A stretch of 64,000 bases of DNA, from positions 62,001 to 126,000 of the forward strand of contig SKCR01017726.1 of NCBI GenBank assembly GCA_019454045.1. Reading direction: 5' to 3'. This stretch comes from Zanthoxylum bungeanum (taxonomy: Eukaryota; Streptophyta; Magnoliopsida; Sapindales; Rutaceae). The notes under the pieces were generated by a model that made no database searches, was not told where the DNA came from, and saw only the letters and a list, made by a program, of their open reading frames with translations. Shown piece after piece: positions 22,385 to 33,991 of this stretch (the first letter of the stretch is position 1; the number at the start of each line of letters is the position of its first letter). Both the position numbers and the translations under genes were made by a program.

Positions 22385-22735
22385 ATGGCAGTTGAAAATA
22401 GCCGATTAATCATCAATTTCTGATTTTTCAAAATCGTCTAATTTGTAGAAAGATGTATCTTCTTATTTTTCTTTTGCATTATTTTTTTTAGACACTTTAG
22501 TTATTGCTCTTTGCTTTATAATTTTTTAATATTTTTTCATTATGAAAAAATAAAAATAAAAATATTAATTTTTAGAGGATTTTGAAATATGAATTTTGAA
22601 TTTTTTATTATTATTAATTATCTGAAATGTTAATTTTACCATTCATTATTAATTTTCAATTAACCCTCATTATTTTGAATTAATTATAAATGACCTCTTA
22701 CTGTCAATTTCCGGTTAATCAGACCATATTCAAAC
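22385..22735. repeat. Diverged second copy of the 8757-9364 repeat
   Basis: It shares ordered blocks with 8757-9364, including 'gattaatcatcaattt', 'gtagaaagatgtatcttctt' and 'gaattttgaattttttatta'. The SINE is absent from this copy. Confidence 0.35.
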
Positions 22736-23151
22736 AAGCACTAAATATAGAAGTGGTAGATTTGTGATTGGATGGTTGTGTACGCGGACACGCCATTTTG
22801 TATACGCCTACATTTCATATCACGTTAGCTACATTAATAATTCAAGCAAAAATATCTTCAATTGACCTAACAAACCCATAAACAATACCAAATGGAAAAT
22901 GAAAGAATTGAAAAGAAACTTAGTATGAATTTTCTCAAAGTAAAGTCCAAGCAGGCAACCAAATACTTTAACAATTCTTTTATTTTCAACCGTTGACCTT
23001 TGGGAAAAAAAAATTAAAAATATTTATTCAATAGTTGTTAGCGTGTAATTTACTTTCTTCTCTTTGCTTCAATGCTTCTCTATCCTCTTTCTTTGCTTTT
23101 GCACACACATTTTGCCTAACCTTTTCTCTTTATCATGCATGCGCACACATA

Positions 23152-23160
23152 CATATATAA

Positions 23161-23233
<73 letters not shown>

Positions 23234-23240
23234 ATATATA
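23152..23240. repeat. (TA)n microsatellite
   Basis: About 60 bp of nearly pure TA dinucleotide (about 23170-23226) lie within a longer AT-rich block. The 70-codon ORF across it is an artefact. Confidence 0.95.
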
Positions 23241-23477
23241 GAGTCACGTATAATGAAGGAGGATATGTTAACTTAATAAGTAGAAGATCATATTAAAATT
23301 AATATATATTTCAATACGCTAAAATACAAATAATAATGTATTGAAATGTGTTCTCTTTATCTTTTAGTGTGGTCCTTATTTAATAAATTAAGTGTTCTCT
23401 CATTAAAACATGACACTATATAGATATATACTCATATATAAATAAATGCAACCCTTGGCTTCAGTCAAAAGAAAAAT

Positions 23478-23485
23478 TATATACA
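23478..23485 (+). promoter_or_regulatory. Possible TATA box of the IDA-like gene
   Basis: TTATATAC lies 48 bp upstream of the ATG at 23533, in a plausible leader that contains 'aaaaccctagctacctagcc'. Confidence 0.4.
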
Positions 23486-23532
23486 CTCTCATATGCTCAT
23501 TAAAACCCTAGCTACCTAGCCAAAATTATTCA

Positions 23533-23817
23533 ATGGCTTCTTCTTCTACTACTTCTAAGTGTTTGCATATCTCATGCAAACAGTTATATCTTGTCTTTCT
23601 CATTGTTCTTGTCATTATTGGTTGTTGCTCGCGGCTCGGCCTGGTGCAACAATGGATTCAGAGAACATGAAGCTTCACAAGACTGGTTTTTTTAAGTACA
23701 AAAGCCAGACTTTCCACTTCTTCCCCAAAGGACCCCGATACCGCTTCTGGTCCATCAAAGAGGCACAATTCAGCTGTAGATTCTACAAAAATTGAGTCAA
23801 TACTTTTATTTGTATAA
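23533..23817 (+). pseudogene. IDA-like (IDL) secreted peptide precursor with broken reading frame
   Basis: IDA/IDL precursors are small secreted proteins whose C-terminal peptide is recognised by HAE/HSL receptor kinases in organ abscission and cell separation. The ATG at 23533 opens a signal-peptide-like stretch with a hydrophobic core (YLVFLIVLVIIG). The middle of the protein (KSQTFHFFPKG) is in another frame, and the diagnostic end S-G-P-S-K-R-H-N-S (23746-23772) is back in the first frame. The bases before it still spell most of the P-I-P part of the motif in the remaining frame. At least two or three single-base indels are therefore needed, lying near 23620-23640 and at C or A runs around 23732-23745 and 23785. 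The gene is intronless, as IDL genes usually are, and about 90 codons long. It could be a recent pseudogene or a real gene with assembly errors in short homopolymers. It is the only host-type gene in the window. Confidence 0.75.
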
Positions 23818-23845
23818 GGGGATTATGGGGGTTGGTAAGCTGCCG

Positions 23846-23870
23846 TTTTTTTTTTTTTTTTTTTTTTTTT
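23846..23870. repeat. 25-bp poly(T) run
   Basis: Uninterrupted T25 about 30 bp beyond the IDA-like reading frame. It is prone to length error. Confidence 0.95.
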
Positions 23871-24596
23871 GTTTTGGTGTATTGTATATGAAAGTCTATT
23901 GAGATGAGATTAGATAATCATATTACCATTATGGGGTTTTGGTTTTTTTTAATTTTTTGGGTTTGTAATTTCCCTTGGTTACTGTATAGAAAAATTTAAT
24001 TAGTTGATGACATAGAGTATATTCATTTTGATTTATATATACTATAAAGGAAGTTTCAAAGTTGTGTACGAAATTTTTGAATGTTAATTATTGGCTTTGT
24101 GATTGTGATGAGCTTATTGTGATCTGGTTTAGTGTTTACCTTCTACTAAAATCTGTTATGATAGTTTTGAAAGATCTTACACTAGCAGTACCTGGTAGGT
24201 TTGAATTAAAAAAACCAGCTTCATTTGTATCTTACTTTCAATGTTACTGTACATGAGAAGCCTTAAAATGGTTACCAGGAAATTGAATTTGGTGGCTTTG
24301 GCCCACATCTTTATTGAAAAATGTTCGAAAAAAACACTACAGATATAAACACCAGCAGAGGCACCTCCAGGGGAGATCACAACAGGAAAATGAATTAGCA
24401 AACAGAAAGCAAGCAAATTCACAAGCCACAACTCTTATACTTTCCTTTTTTTTTTTTGGATGATTGAAATGCATGGTCACTGCATGCATGTGACAGGCCC
24501 ATTTAAAGCTAAAGCCAAGCCCCAATTTTACTTGGAGGCCCCGACGAATGGAGACTTAAATCAATTGCAAGCCCGAAGGCACAAACAGCTTCCCAG
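23871..24596. other. No supported gene
   Basis: The minus-strand ORF at 24177-24431 has a hydrophobic, signal-peptide-like start (LLAFCLLIHFPVV), and several GGCCC/GGGCC site-II-type words lie upstream of it at 24490-24780. No domain was recognised and the C-terminal half has poor coding character, so it is not called a gene. Confidence 0.4.
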
Positions 24597-24856
24597 AATC
24601 CCACATTGCCTATTGACATTCCAGGATTTTATGAAGCTGTGACATTACAGAGACTCGATTGGGAGGCAAATAGAGCCCCAACAACTCATGCAAGAACTTA
24701 TTTTCGTCGAGAAAACCCAGCTATCCAAATAGCCCAATAACCACCATTGGCCCAATAAAAAATGAAATAATTGGCCCATAACAAGCCTATAGTTCAGACC
24801 AAGACAAAATCTCAATCCAAAACCCAAACTGCCTTTTAATCCCACATTGCCTATTG
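24597..24856. repeat. Perfect 19-bp direct repeat flanking about 220 bp
   Basis: aatcccacattgcctattg occurs at 24597-24615 and 24838-24856. It could be the target duplication of a short retroinsertion (24616-24837), though no poly(A) end is visible, or two copies of a regulatory motif. Its core ATCCCACATTG differs in one base from the plant snRNA upstream element RTCCCACATCG. Confidence 0.6.
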
Positions 24857-25284
24857 TAATGAGCATCTCCAAATAGCAAAAAAGACAGGCTTTCCCCATC
24901 GCAGGAGGGTAAAGAATATTCTATACAAAAATATGAAGGTGATTATATAAATACAATAGTAAGTTATTTATTTGGTATATACATCTTGTTTTTAAATATA
25001 ATATACAAATATACAAATATATATATATATAGATATATATAGATAATTATATGATATATATTATATATATTTATATTTCCTTAATTAATCAATTAATATT
25101 GTATGGTTAATATAAAATCTCAGAATTTCTTTTTAACAAGCATACTTATTAAAAGAAAATTGAATTATAAGAAATAAGATAATTACCAACAATTTTTTTT
25201 AACATAAATAAAGGTGGTGTGAATTACTATATTACTCCCATAAATGTTCAATTAATGCATCACTAAGTGCAAGATGGACGTCCC

Positions 25285-25711
25285 ATGAGAGAAGAAAGAA
25301 AAAATGAAAATAAACAAAGTGAGGAGATGATACAATTTTATAAATCCATGAAAGAAGAAAATTAGCAAATGACGAGTATGTTCAAAGAAAGTAACACATA
25401 TATGCAAGAAATTCAATCTCTACTCCAAAATAATTATCAACTTCAATTGTCATGAGCTCAAAATGAGGCAAAAACATTAGAATTGTGAGAAAAATGCGAA
25501 GAGAATAAGATTTTAGAGAGAGATGTCGATTCCATAAAGGATCCAATACTACGAGATGCTCTTCGAAATGAACAAATAAGAATTTATGGAAAAAAAGATC
25601 ACATGATCAACAATTTTAAGGAGGGAGTGGACCATCCTCAAACTTGGGCCAAATTTTTGGTTGTTCTTAGGGAAGTGGAGATTTTAGGGGAGTGGGAAAA
25701 TCTTCCATAAT
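25285..25711 (+). pseudogene. Decayed ORF of Harbinger ORF1/NAM-associated type
   Basis: One frame shows a charged, helical, coiled-coil-like stretch: EMMQFYKSMKEEN, stop, then SMFKESNTYMQEIQSLLQNN, stop, then ERDVDSIKDPILRDALRNEQ. Two or three in-frame stops interrupt it. The last segment resembles the C-terminal tail of plant Myb/trihelix-like ORF1 proteins of PIF/Harbinger elements, which bind element DNA and help the transposase. The N-terminal Myb domain is missing. The assignment is by general resemblance and position inside the Harbinger-like inverted repeats. Confidence 0.35.
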
Positions 25712-26223
25712 ATTAAATATGCTTATTTTTCATTAATGTATTCAAATGTTTTATTTCTAATTAATGTTGTAATTTCTCTTATTATGTGTATTTTAGTCAT
25801 GTTTTTTAATTTTAGTAATTATTAAATATTACTTTTTTATGTTATTGAATTTTTGTGCAAAAATTATTACAAATTATATTAATTAATTATATTGTTAAAT
25901 TACTATTATTAAGTAAATTAAATAAATTATATATACATATAATATTGGAGTCATTTTAAAGATCTGTATATTTTTTTTATAATAGTATAATTTATAAATT
26001 TGATTAAATATCAAATTATATAAATACATTAAATTGATAAAAGGACACAAAGAGAATAAATATTGTTTTATTTATGTTATAAGGGTAAAATTAATATTTT
26101 GAAAAAACTTTAAAATTTGGTGTAATAGTGTAACACTATTCATTACACCAAATTTTTTATTTTAGGGATTTGTAATTTGGTGTTAAATTGGAGAGAGTTT
26201 TGACACCAAATTAGTGTTTTGAC

Positions 26224-26728
26224 TAAGGATCGCAATCATACCCGGATTCTGAAGACTCGGAAGGATCCGGGTCCACAATATATTTTTACGGACTCGAGTC
26301 TTGATTTTAAAACCTGTATGGATTCGGGTACGGACTCAGGTTACATGATTCAGGATCCGGATATCCGGATCTGGTTAATTTTAAAAAAATTTAAAAAAAT
26401 AAATATAATAAGATATTTATAAAGTTAATTGATAATTTTTATATGGATCCGATTAATTTTAATTTTATTTTAATGAATTTCAAATTTTTTTTATATATTT
26501 TAGTGAATTCATTTTGTGAAAATTTAGGATTTTTCATGATATTAATTAATAAATTTTTTTTCTTATACGGGTCCCGGATCCGGACCTGAGTATACTTGGA
26601 CCCTCACTGAGTATACCCGAGTCCGGATCTAGATCCAGATACTTTTTCCCCGGTCCGCATCTGGACCCGGGAATGAAAATCTTTTCCGGATCCGGACCCG
26701 GGTCCCGGTCCGGATTTTACCATCCCTA
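26224..26728. mobile_element. hAT-type MITE nested in the Harbinger-like element
   Basis: The 505-bp insert has terminal inverted repeats taaggatcgcaat...cccgg and ccgg...attttaccatcccta, and an 8-bp target duplication gttttgac/attttgac with one mismatch. It has no coding sequence. The interior is full of 'ggatccgg' and 'ggacccggg' words that make imperfect inverted repeats near both ends. Confidence 0.75.
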
Positions 26729-26792
26729 ATTTTGACAGTAATTTGGTGTCATATTGGAGATGGTCTTACTATTTTAACTTAAATTTTTAACA

Positions 26793-27142
26793 TGTTATAA
26801 AATAAGAGAAAAGAAAAGAAAGTACCTGAAAAGCTGCATGCTTCTTTTCTTATTGATTTTTTGAATGAAAAATTATACAAGATTCGCTCTCTATTTATAA
26901 AGAGAGATTATGTTAAAATCTTTTATCCATGAGCAATGTGAGATAAGCTAAAATACAAAATAAAGTGTAAGAGGCCATCTAATTTACAACACTCCCCATT
27001 GGGATCCATCACTTTAATTTTGTAATAATATGACCTAACATTGCCTCATTAAAACATTGCCACTAAAACCCAGTGGGATAAAAGCCTGGTCGAAGGAAAA
27101 AGAGTACAATGTGTTTTTATCCAACGATATTTCTTGATGTCA
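26793..27142 (-). repeat. Copia-2 3' LTR (about 350 bp)
   Basis: On the minus strand it runs from TGACATCAAG to TTTTATAACA, directly after the purine tract. It carries a 'ctctctatttataaagagag' hairpin-like word near 26890. Confidence 0.6.
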
Positions 27143-27165
27143 ATGATTATGCTCCCCCTGATGAA
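27143..27165 (-). other. Copia-2 polypurine tract
   Basis: The minus strand reads catcagggggagcataatcat just before the LTR. A duplicated version (gagggggagcatttcatc) lies 25-35 bp further upstream. Confidence 0.5.
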
Positions 27166-27199
27166 ATGCTCCTCTGATGAAATGCTCCCCCTCAAAAGA

Positions 27200-28345
27200 T
27201 ATCATCAAGATAATTTGCTAAGTCGGCGCATGCCAATGCTATATACGAGATTCTCAAATGTTGATGTCGGTAAAGCTTTAGTAAATAAGTCTGCAAAGTT
27301 ATCATTTAAACGTATTTGCTTGACATTAATTTGTTTACTCTACTGTAGCTCATTAGTATAGAAGAATTTAGGTGAGATGCGCTTGGTTTTGTCTGTCTTG
27401 ATGTACCATCTTCTGATTTGTGCATACATGCAGCATTATTTTCATATATCACTGTTGGAATATCTATGGTAGAATTTAAGTTGCATGTGCTCTGAATGTG
27501 ATGAATAAGTGACTTTAGCCATATAAATTCTTGCTTGCTTCATGTAGTGCATGTATCTCTGGGTGATTGGAAGAGGTAGCAACAAAAGACAGTTTTGTAG
27601 ATCGTCATGAAATTGATGTATTATTATAAGTAAAAACATAATCTGTTTGTGAACGTGTCTTATGAGGGTCAGAGAGATATCATGCATCAGCGTAACCAAC
27701 AATGCCTGGATTTTATGTTAGCTCATTTGAATAAAACAATCTCAAGTCTTTAGTGCCATGAAGATAATGAAAGATATGTTTGACGTCATTCCAATATCGT
27801 CGAGTTGACGCAGAACTAATTCTTGCCAATAAATTAACTGAGAATGCAATATCTGGTCTGGTGCATTGAGCTAAATATAGAAAGGCTCAAATTGCACTAA
27901 GATATGGTACCTCTGGACCAAATATTATCTTCTTTAGGACGTAATTGATCCGTTTTATGATCGAAAGATCGGACTACCATGATAGTACTTAATGGATGAG
28001 CATTATCCATGTTGAAACGTTTGAGAATTTTTCCAATATATACAGACTGATGGATAAATACTCTGTTAGTTTTATGCTCGATCTGTAAGCCGAGACAATA
28101 TTTTGTTTTTCCCAAGTCTTTCATCTCAAATTCTCTTTTCAAATATTCAGCAGTTTTTAAAAGCTCCTCAGGAGTCCCAATTAGGTTCATATCATCAACA
28201 TATACTGATATAATAGCAAATTCAGTCTCTGACTTTCTAATAAATAAGCATGGGTAGATATGATCATTTATATATCATCCTTTCATCAAATATTCACTCA
28301 AACGATTATACCACATGCATCTAGATTGTTTTAATCCGTATAAAG
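27200..28345 (-). pseudogene. Copia-2 RT C-terminal part and RNase H
   Basis: The RT part around 27897-28345 is clear: YGLKQS, MNLIGTPEELLKTAEYLKR and KTKYCLGLQIEHK lie in one frame, including the end of the fingers/palm and the connection region. RNase H follows in broken frames (VATSSNHPEIHALHEAS near 27550). The C-terminal tail LPTSTFENLVYSIGMRRL is at about 27210-27270. Pol normally copies RNA into DNA and removes the template. Stops and frame changes make this a dead copy. The N-terminal half of the same RT lies beyond the LTR insertion, at 30971-31473. Confidence 0.8.
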
Positions 28346-30970
28346 TGTTGGGGTTGGTGCTCAGAGCGCCAATCCGGGCCGTATTTATGTCTGATTCATG
28401 AATACGAACATCCCCTTATTCCATAATATTACTTATTTATGGTTGCACCTCTTGTTCTTATATACATATTCGATCTGATTACGATTAGATTGAAACTAAA
28501 TATGGTTTAGTGATATGTATATATTAGACAAAGGCCCGATAATATATAATGCAGTACACAGTTACAAAGTTAGTTTGTAATTGATATTGGGAAGTGTTAC
28601 TGCTATATGAATATTATCAAACATAGTTCCTGGTCAAGATTTGCTAACACGGGTCGGTTAGTCAAATCCGTTGAGACCAGTACATGTCGTATATCGAGAC
28701 TTGGTCCGATGGTTTATCCCAATGAACCATGAGTCTATGGAGACTCGTATAGACGTGTAGGTGTTTATAGTGGATAAACACTGAACGGCTCACCGAAGAT
28801 TTTTAATGGATAGTACACCAACGTCAATAAGAATCTTCTCGGGTTGAGTAGCATAGTGGTCATTCGACTTGAGACACCACTGTGGATGTATGAGACATCC
28901 TCCACACTTAGATGGCAGTCACGTCACCGATCTATTTAGATCAGACCTCCGCCTGTTCGTTGGGTGTGGATCGATCCTCAGGATATCATGTGTGTGTCAA
29001 GATAGGATCCGTCAGTTCTGTGTACAGAGCATAGGTAGTCCATATATTATTAGCAGTCTGTTAAATCTGTGGCCACAGCATACTTCGGAAGTAAGTTCCG
29101 AATGTTATTTAGAGATTGCTAATAGATACGTCGACGAGATAATACCTATAGAGATTTGACGTTTACATCTATATCTCTGGTATTATCCGGATACCTGTGA
29201 CGGAGAGATTATACGTATGCAATGACCTCGACCTGTATGATTCAACTAGTTTATCAGTGATCGTCATAATCTACGGGTGGATAGATTATACACATGAAAT
29301 TGGATTTCGTGACGGATATACCTGAATCTAGAGAGTCTCAATAATGAAACATACTCGTAGAGCACTAGAGCAACATTTATGAATAATGATGATTATTTAT
29401 AAATCGTTTAATCGTTAAACGAAAAATACATTCGAACGGGCCGAACCGTCATTTCCTAATTAATGTGTATTTGTATTTAATATATGATATTATTAAATAC
29501 ACATTAATAAATAGTCAAATAAAGGTATTTGACATATATCATCAATATATGTATTTGAGATATTTAAAGTAAATATAATACATATATTTGATATATTTGT
29601 ATTTAATTAATTATTTATTATTTAATTGTTAAATGATTAATATAATTAAAATATAAATATATCACCAAATGATAAAGTTAGGAAGTGATTATAAGTTGCA
29701 ATTGTTGACTTATACATTAAGGAAAAGGTTGTCAAATTGATTTTAACTTCTTAAGATATTTGTTCAAATTGTTTGAAAAATGAAAATGTCTTTTTCCTTA
29801 TTTTTCCTTTAAATTCGGCCAAGGACCTTAGAAATACAAGAGTTATATTTTCTTGGTTGCCTTTGTTGACCAAGTTTTAAATATCTAATAAAGTGTTTTT
29901 AGATATTTAATCAAGTTGATCAAACTTTAGTTAAATGAAATTGAAATGAAATTTGTTAAATATATGCAAGGTGAATTCGGCCAAGGGCAATTTTTACCAC
30001 AAGTATATATTGTTTTCATTTCATTTTCATTTGATAACCTAATACATTTTACCCAAAACTCCATTAAAGGAAGCAAAGGATGCTAGAGAGAAAAGAAAGA
30101 AAAATCAAGAAAAACTTGGAAAATAGTAAGTATTTCCAACCTTCCATTAGAGAGTAATTTGTTCCTCTTGTTGTGGGCAACATCTTGTGATGTTCTTGAG
30201 TTTTTCTATTCTTTATTCTTTGTGTTTTTGATGGATAAAAGTTTGGTGAAAGTGTAGAGCATGTATAATGGAGGAAGCTTATAGCTATTGTAGTAATAAG
30301 TGTTCTTTTATGGTTTTGGAAACCATGTTGCTAATCTAGAGTTGTTGACCCACTCTTGGATGACCTAGATTTGATCTTGAGCTGTTTCATTGTGTTGAGA
30401 CTTTGATTGGATGGAAGAAACATGATTGAAGTAATTGATTTAACCAATTTGGTCTAATTTGTCCAATTTGAAGAAATTGATAAATTAGGGTTCATGACCA
30501 ACTCCAAATTTGGGGATTTTCATATATGTTGTGTATTTGTGTGTGTATATGATGCATATAAAGTTTCATGTTCATTGGATTACATCTTGATGTGTTTTGA
30601 TGCATGAAATGACAAAAGGCACAAAATGCCCACCATTGGGAGCATTCGGCCAAAGAGTTAGTTTTTGGGGATTTTGGTGCTTTTGGTGTTTTGATGTTTT
30701 GAACATGCTAAGTTCATCTTAGAAATAATTTAGAATCATTCAAAATTGATTAGATCAATTTCGGACTAAAATGGACAAAATACCAAAGTAAGGGTAATTT
30801 GGTAAATTCACTTGAATATGATTTATTTGAATTTTATTTCATAATTTGATTATTGGATAATTAAATAAATATGTTTATTTAATTAATCCGAGAAAAATTT
30901 TTGAAATCGGAAGATACGATCTTCCGCCGCTTCCGCTGCGTTACCGGATTCTGCCCCTAAAACCCTTACA
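28346..30970 (+). mobile_element. Solo LTR (family C, 2625 bp) inside the Copia-2 RT
   Basis: It begins TGTTGGGGTTGG and ends AACCCTTACA. A perfect target duplication taaag (28341-28345 and 30971-30975) interrupts the RT between 'CSIKLQ' and 'LYGLKQS'. No internal retrotransposon sequence is present. Orientation is assumed from the related remnant at 6653-8092, whose TATA-like motif is on the plus strand. The 28869-29159 ORF is not supported as a gene. Confidence 0.8.
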
Positions 30971-31473
30971 TAAAGATCATTGTAACTTGATTGAACATAG
31001 TTTATGATCCTTTGATTTATATGCTTCAGGCATTTTCAATCCTTCAGGGATTTTCAAGTAAATATTAGTGTCAAGTGACCTATACAAATATGTTGTCACT
31101 ACGTCCATAAGACACATGTCTAGTCTTTCAGAGACTGCCAAACTGATTAAAAATTGAAATGTAACGGTATCCATCACAGAAGAATATGTATCCTCATAGT
31201 CAATACCCGGTCTCTGTGAGAAATCTTGTGCAACTAGTCACGTTTTATATCTAATGATTTTATTATGTTCATTACGTTTTCATATAAACACCCATTTATA
31301 ACCAACGGGTTTGACATCTTCAGGTGTCTGGACTACGGGTCCAAATACTTCACGTTTGGCTAAAGAAGTCAATTCTGATTGAATTGCTTCTTTCCATTTA
31401 GGTCAATCGTGTCTTTGCCAATATTCATCGATAATTTGAGGTTCAAAATCATTTGTCATTTCAGTAGCTAATG
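30971..31473 (-). pseudogene. Copia-2 RT N-terminal part
   Basis: The minus frame gives ATEMTNDFEPQIIDEYWQRHD, followed after breaks by SERLDMCLMDVVTTYLY and LDTNIYLKIPEGLKMPEAYK, the start of a Copia reverse transcriptase (the usual 'DVKTAFLNG..EEIYM.QPEGF' region). A stop follows CSIKLQ at the insertion border. Several other stops are present. Upstream integrase is not found because an LTR-like sequence begins at 31474. Confidence 0.75.
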
Positions 31474-33991
31474 TGTTGGGGTTTTTGGGCGATGGGCGTA
31501 ACGGAAGCGCGGTTCCGATGAAATCGTAATTTAAAACTTTTTCAAATTATCGAATAAATTATTCAATATCTAATATGAATAATTTATTCATATTTCACCT
31601 AAACCTATTTATTCGATATCAAATAACAATATAAGTATATATGAAACGTCACGAAACTTTTACGAAAAATGTTTTTCCGTAAAATGGCGCAAAACACATT
31701 TTTGACCGAACTGACCACCCAACACTTATGGGGAATGCCTGTTGGGATGTATGCCCTAGAGCTACATGTGATGTAAACGGTTTTATGTGTTTTGAAATAA
31801 AACGATGCATTATTCATTTATCAAATTGTTTATTTAATTTTTGCATATTAAAAATCATCTTGAATACCCTAGATTACTTATGTGCCTTCAAACTTATTGT
31901 ATGAGTGTCATACACAAGAGGATTTAAGTCTGAAGTTAGTAATCTTAAATAGTCCATAGAGAGCAAACAAAGCGGGTACTTTTTTTGTGGTTTAGCTATA
32001 GCTGCGGTCCATTATATATTTGTATGGCGATCTTGATCTGGATAAATAGTTATGAATAAATCGTTCATTAGAGAATCAATGGTACTTGAGGTAAAAATAA
32101 TTAGAGGGGTATAACGGACATTATGACCCGAATTTAATTACGAGATACTCGTGAAGGGTCAATTCGTATGTAATGACTATATCGATGGACACCGACTTGA
32201 TTCGGTTTAATATATCATCTGCGGCAACGAGAGTGCAACTTCGGGTTTTTAGTGGAATAACCCGGAGTTAATAATTCAGAATATTTAATTAAGAGCTTAA
32301 TTAATATTTCGAGATTATTGGAGCTCGGAACCGTATGTCCATTTGGTCCCCGTGCTAGCTCGATTTACTATAGCGGATTTAGTATAATTGGATAGTCCAA
32401 TTATGTACTCACAAAGGTATAGATATATTAATATGATTAATAATATTATTTTTTTCACATTGGGAACTATATATTAAAAGTTAATATATGGTTTTAATAA
32501 TTATATGATAATTATTAAATGAATTAAATTAAATTATATTTGATATAATTTAATTAGGCTAAAGTTGTAATTTCCAATAAAAGGGTTTTGGAAACTCTTG
32601 ATTTAATTTTGGAAGTTACAAATACATTATGGCATTAATTCTTTTAATTTTGTAACACTTTTGGCTTTATGGAAAGTTATTTTGTTGTTACAAAATTAAT
32701 ACAAATAAATGAGATTTATTCCTATTATTGTTATGCTATTGCCGATTCTTGTAGGAGAAGAAAGGAAAAGGTTTATTTTGGTTTTGGAAACAAATTAACC
32801 TAAAAATATAAAAAAGGAAAATTGTTTTTCTTTTTGAGAGAGATCCTCATTCTTGAAACCCTAGCCTCCATCTTCATCTTCTCCAAATCCTCTCAAGAGT
32901 TGAGAGAAAACAAAACAAGAAGAAGAAATTAAAAATAAAAATTGAGTGTGATTTATAATCTTTAAATAGTTTAGGGATTTATCTTGTGAGTGTAGCCCAC
33001 CATACTTTCATTTGGTAACGAGACATAGCTCGGAAGATCGAGTAGTGGATCCGATCGTTGATAAGATATGGTTCACGGCACATATTCCTTCAGCAGTCCA
33101 CGCATGGAACGTCCATGATCAAACGTGGGAAAACTGCACTTGTTACATTGTGTGCGTGGCTTATACTTATTAAACATACTATGTGTGATGCTTATTCATT
33201 TTATATGTAAATCAATGGATTAATATGATCATGCGCAAATCACTTGTGGCTGTAATTAATGATCATGCGCAATTCATCATCAAAATGGATTAATATGCGT
33301 GATGCGTGGCCTATTCATGTGTTGTTTATATGCATATGCGTGGCTTAAAAGTGATGAAGCAGATCAGTGTGTGGTTATTTGAAGACAATGCATGGGAGCT
33401 GAACAGCCACAAGGCTGTGTGTATGAATGGTTCCAATGGATTTGGTGCGTGCGTGTGTTTCACAGCTTAACATGCATTCGGCAGTGAATAAAATTATGGG
33501 GCTGTTCGGATCTGGAATTTTGGGTGGAAAAATTCTGGATACAAAGAAGAAGGGCAGAAAAATTTTTCAAGGTCGATCCGTGTGCCTAAGCCGCTTCCGC
33601 TGCAAGAGGAAAGCGTTTCCTACACTGTCCAGGTCAGCCCCAATAGTGTTAGGGCAATTCATGGGCTTCCCAAACAGTGACGAACTCACTGTTTGGACAG
33701 CCGTCACCCGGTTGGCTCAAAAGTCACCCGGTAACGCCGTTTTTGGCCATTTTCGCTTATTTCAACTCCGAAACACTTTCCGGAAATTGTTCCAACTCCC
33801 AAAACACATCCAATACATTCATAACACATTATTTTCATCACGAAATTTATAGTTTGCACAGATCTGATCCAGAACCGAAAATTAAGATTTATCATGCTTT
33901 AAATCTAATTTTTCAAGATTAAATCAATTAATCAAAACACCAAATCAAGTCACCACATATGAACAACCCAAGAATAATTCTAGGTATTACA
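31474..33991 (-). mobile_element. LTR-like composite (probable minus-strand LTR with nested LTR)
   Basis: It starts tgttggggtttttggg and ends ggtattaca, so both strands show TG...CA ends, but the flanks (taatg and agagt) do not match. It may be a rearranged or recombined LTR. A second LTR start (TGTTGGGATGTATGCC) lies inside at 31740. The 33427-33852 ORF overlaps repeat sequence and is not supported. Confidence 0.45.
31740..33120 (+). mobile_element. Nested Copia-type LTR, right end unresolved
   Basis: TGTTGGGATGTATGCCCTAGAG is a common start of plant Copia LTRs. The following sequence is unrelated to the outer unit up to about 33100. No matching target duplication for atgcc (31735-31739) was found, so the end is approximate. 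Confidence 0.4.

Larger units (their letters stand above)
24860..26765. mobile_element. Degenerate PIF/Harbinger-like element
   Basis: Terminal inverted repeats gagcatctccaa (24861-24872) and ttggagatggtc (ending 26765) match with one mismatch. The adjacent triplets are taa and tta, of the TWA type targeted by this superfamily. Words such as 'tttggtgt' near the right end are typical of Tourist-like termini. Inside is a decayed ORF1-like region and a later hAT MITE (26224-26728). No DDE transposase frame was found. Confidence 0.5.
26793..31473 (-). mobile_element. Copia-2: decayed Ty1/Copia element, 3' half
   Basis: It has a 3' LTR (26793-27142), a polypurine tract, RNase H and RT in that order on the minus strand. 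The RT is interrupted by a solo LTR (28346-30970). The 5' part (integrase, gag, 5' LTR) is missing: pol stops at 31473 where another LTR-like sequence starts. Confidence 0.75.

Noticed and set aside
23064..23276. 70-codon ORF rich in Ile/Tyr
   Set aside because: It is a translation of the TA microsatellite.
24177..24431. 84-codon minus ORF with signal-peptide-like start
   Set aside because: The hydrophobic start is suggestive, but no domain, no second exon and no homologue in the window support it.
28869..29159. 96-codon plus ORF
   Set aside because: It lies inside a solo LTR with clear ends and shows no domain; the related remnant at 6653-8092 does not keep the frame.
33427..33852. 141-codon plus ORF
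   Set aside because: It lies within LTR-like sequence, overlaps another ORF, and has no recognisable motif.
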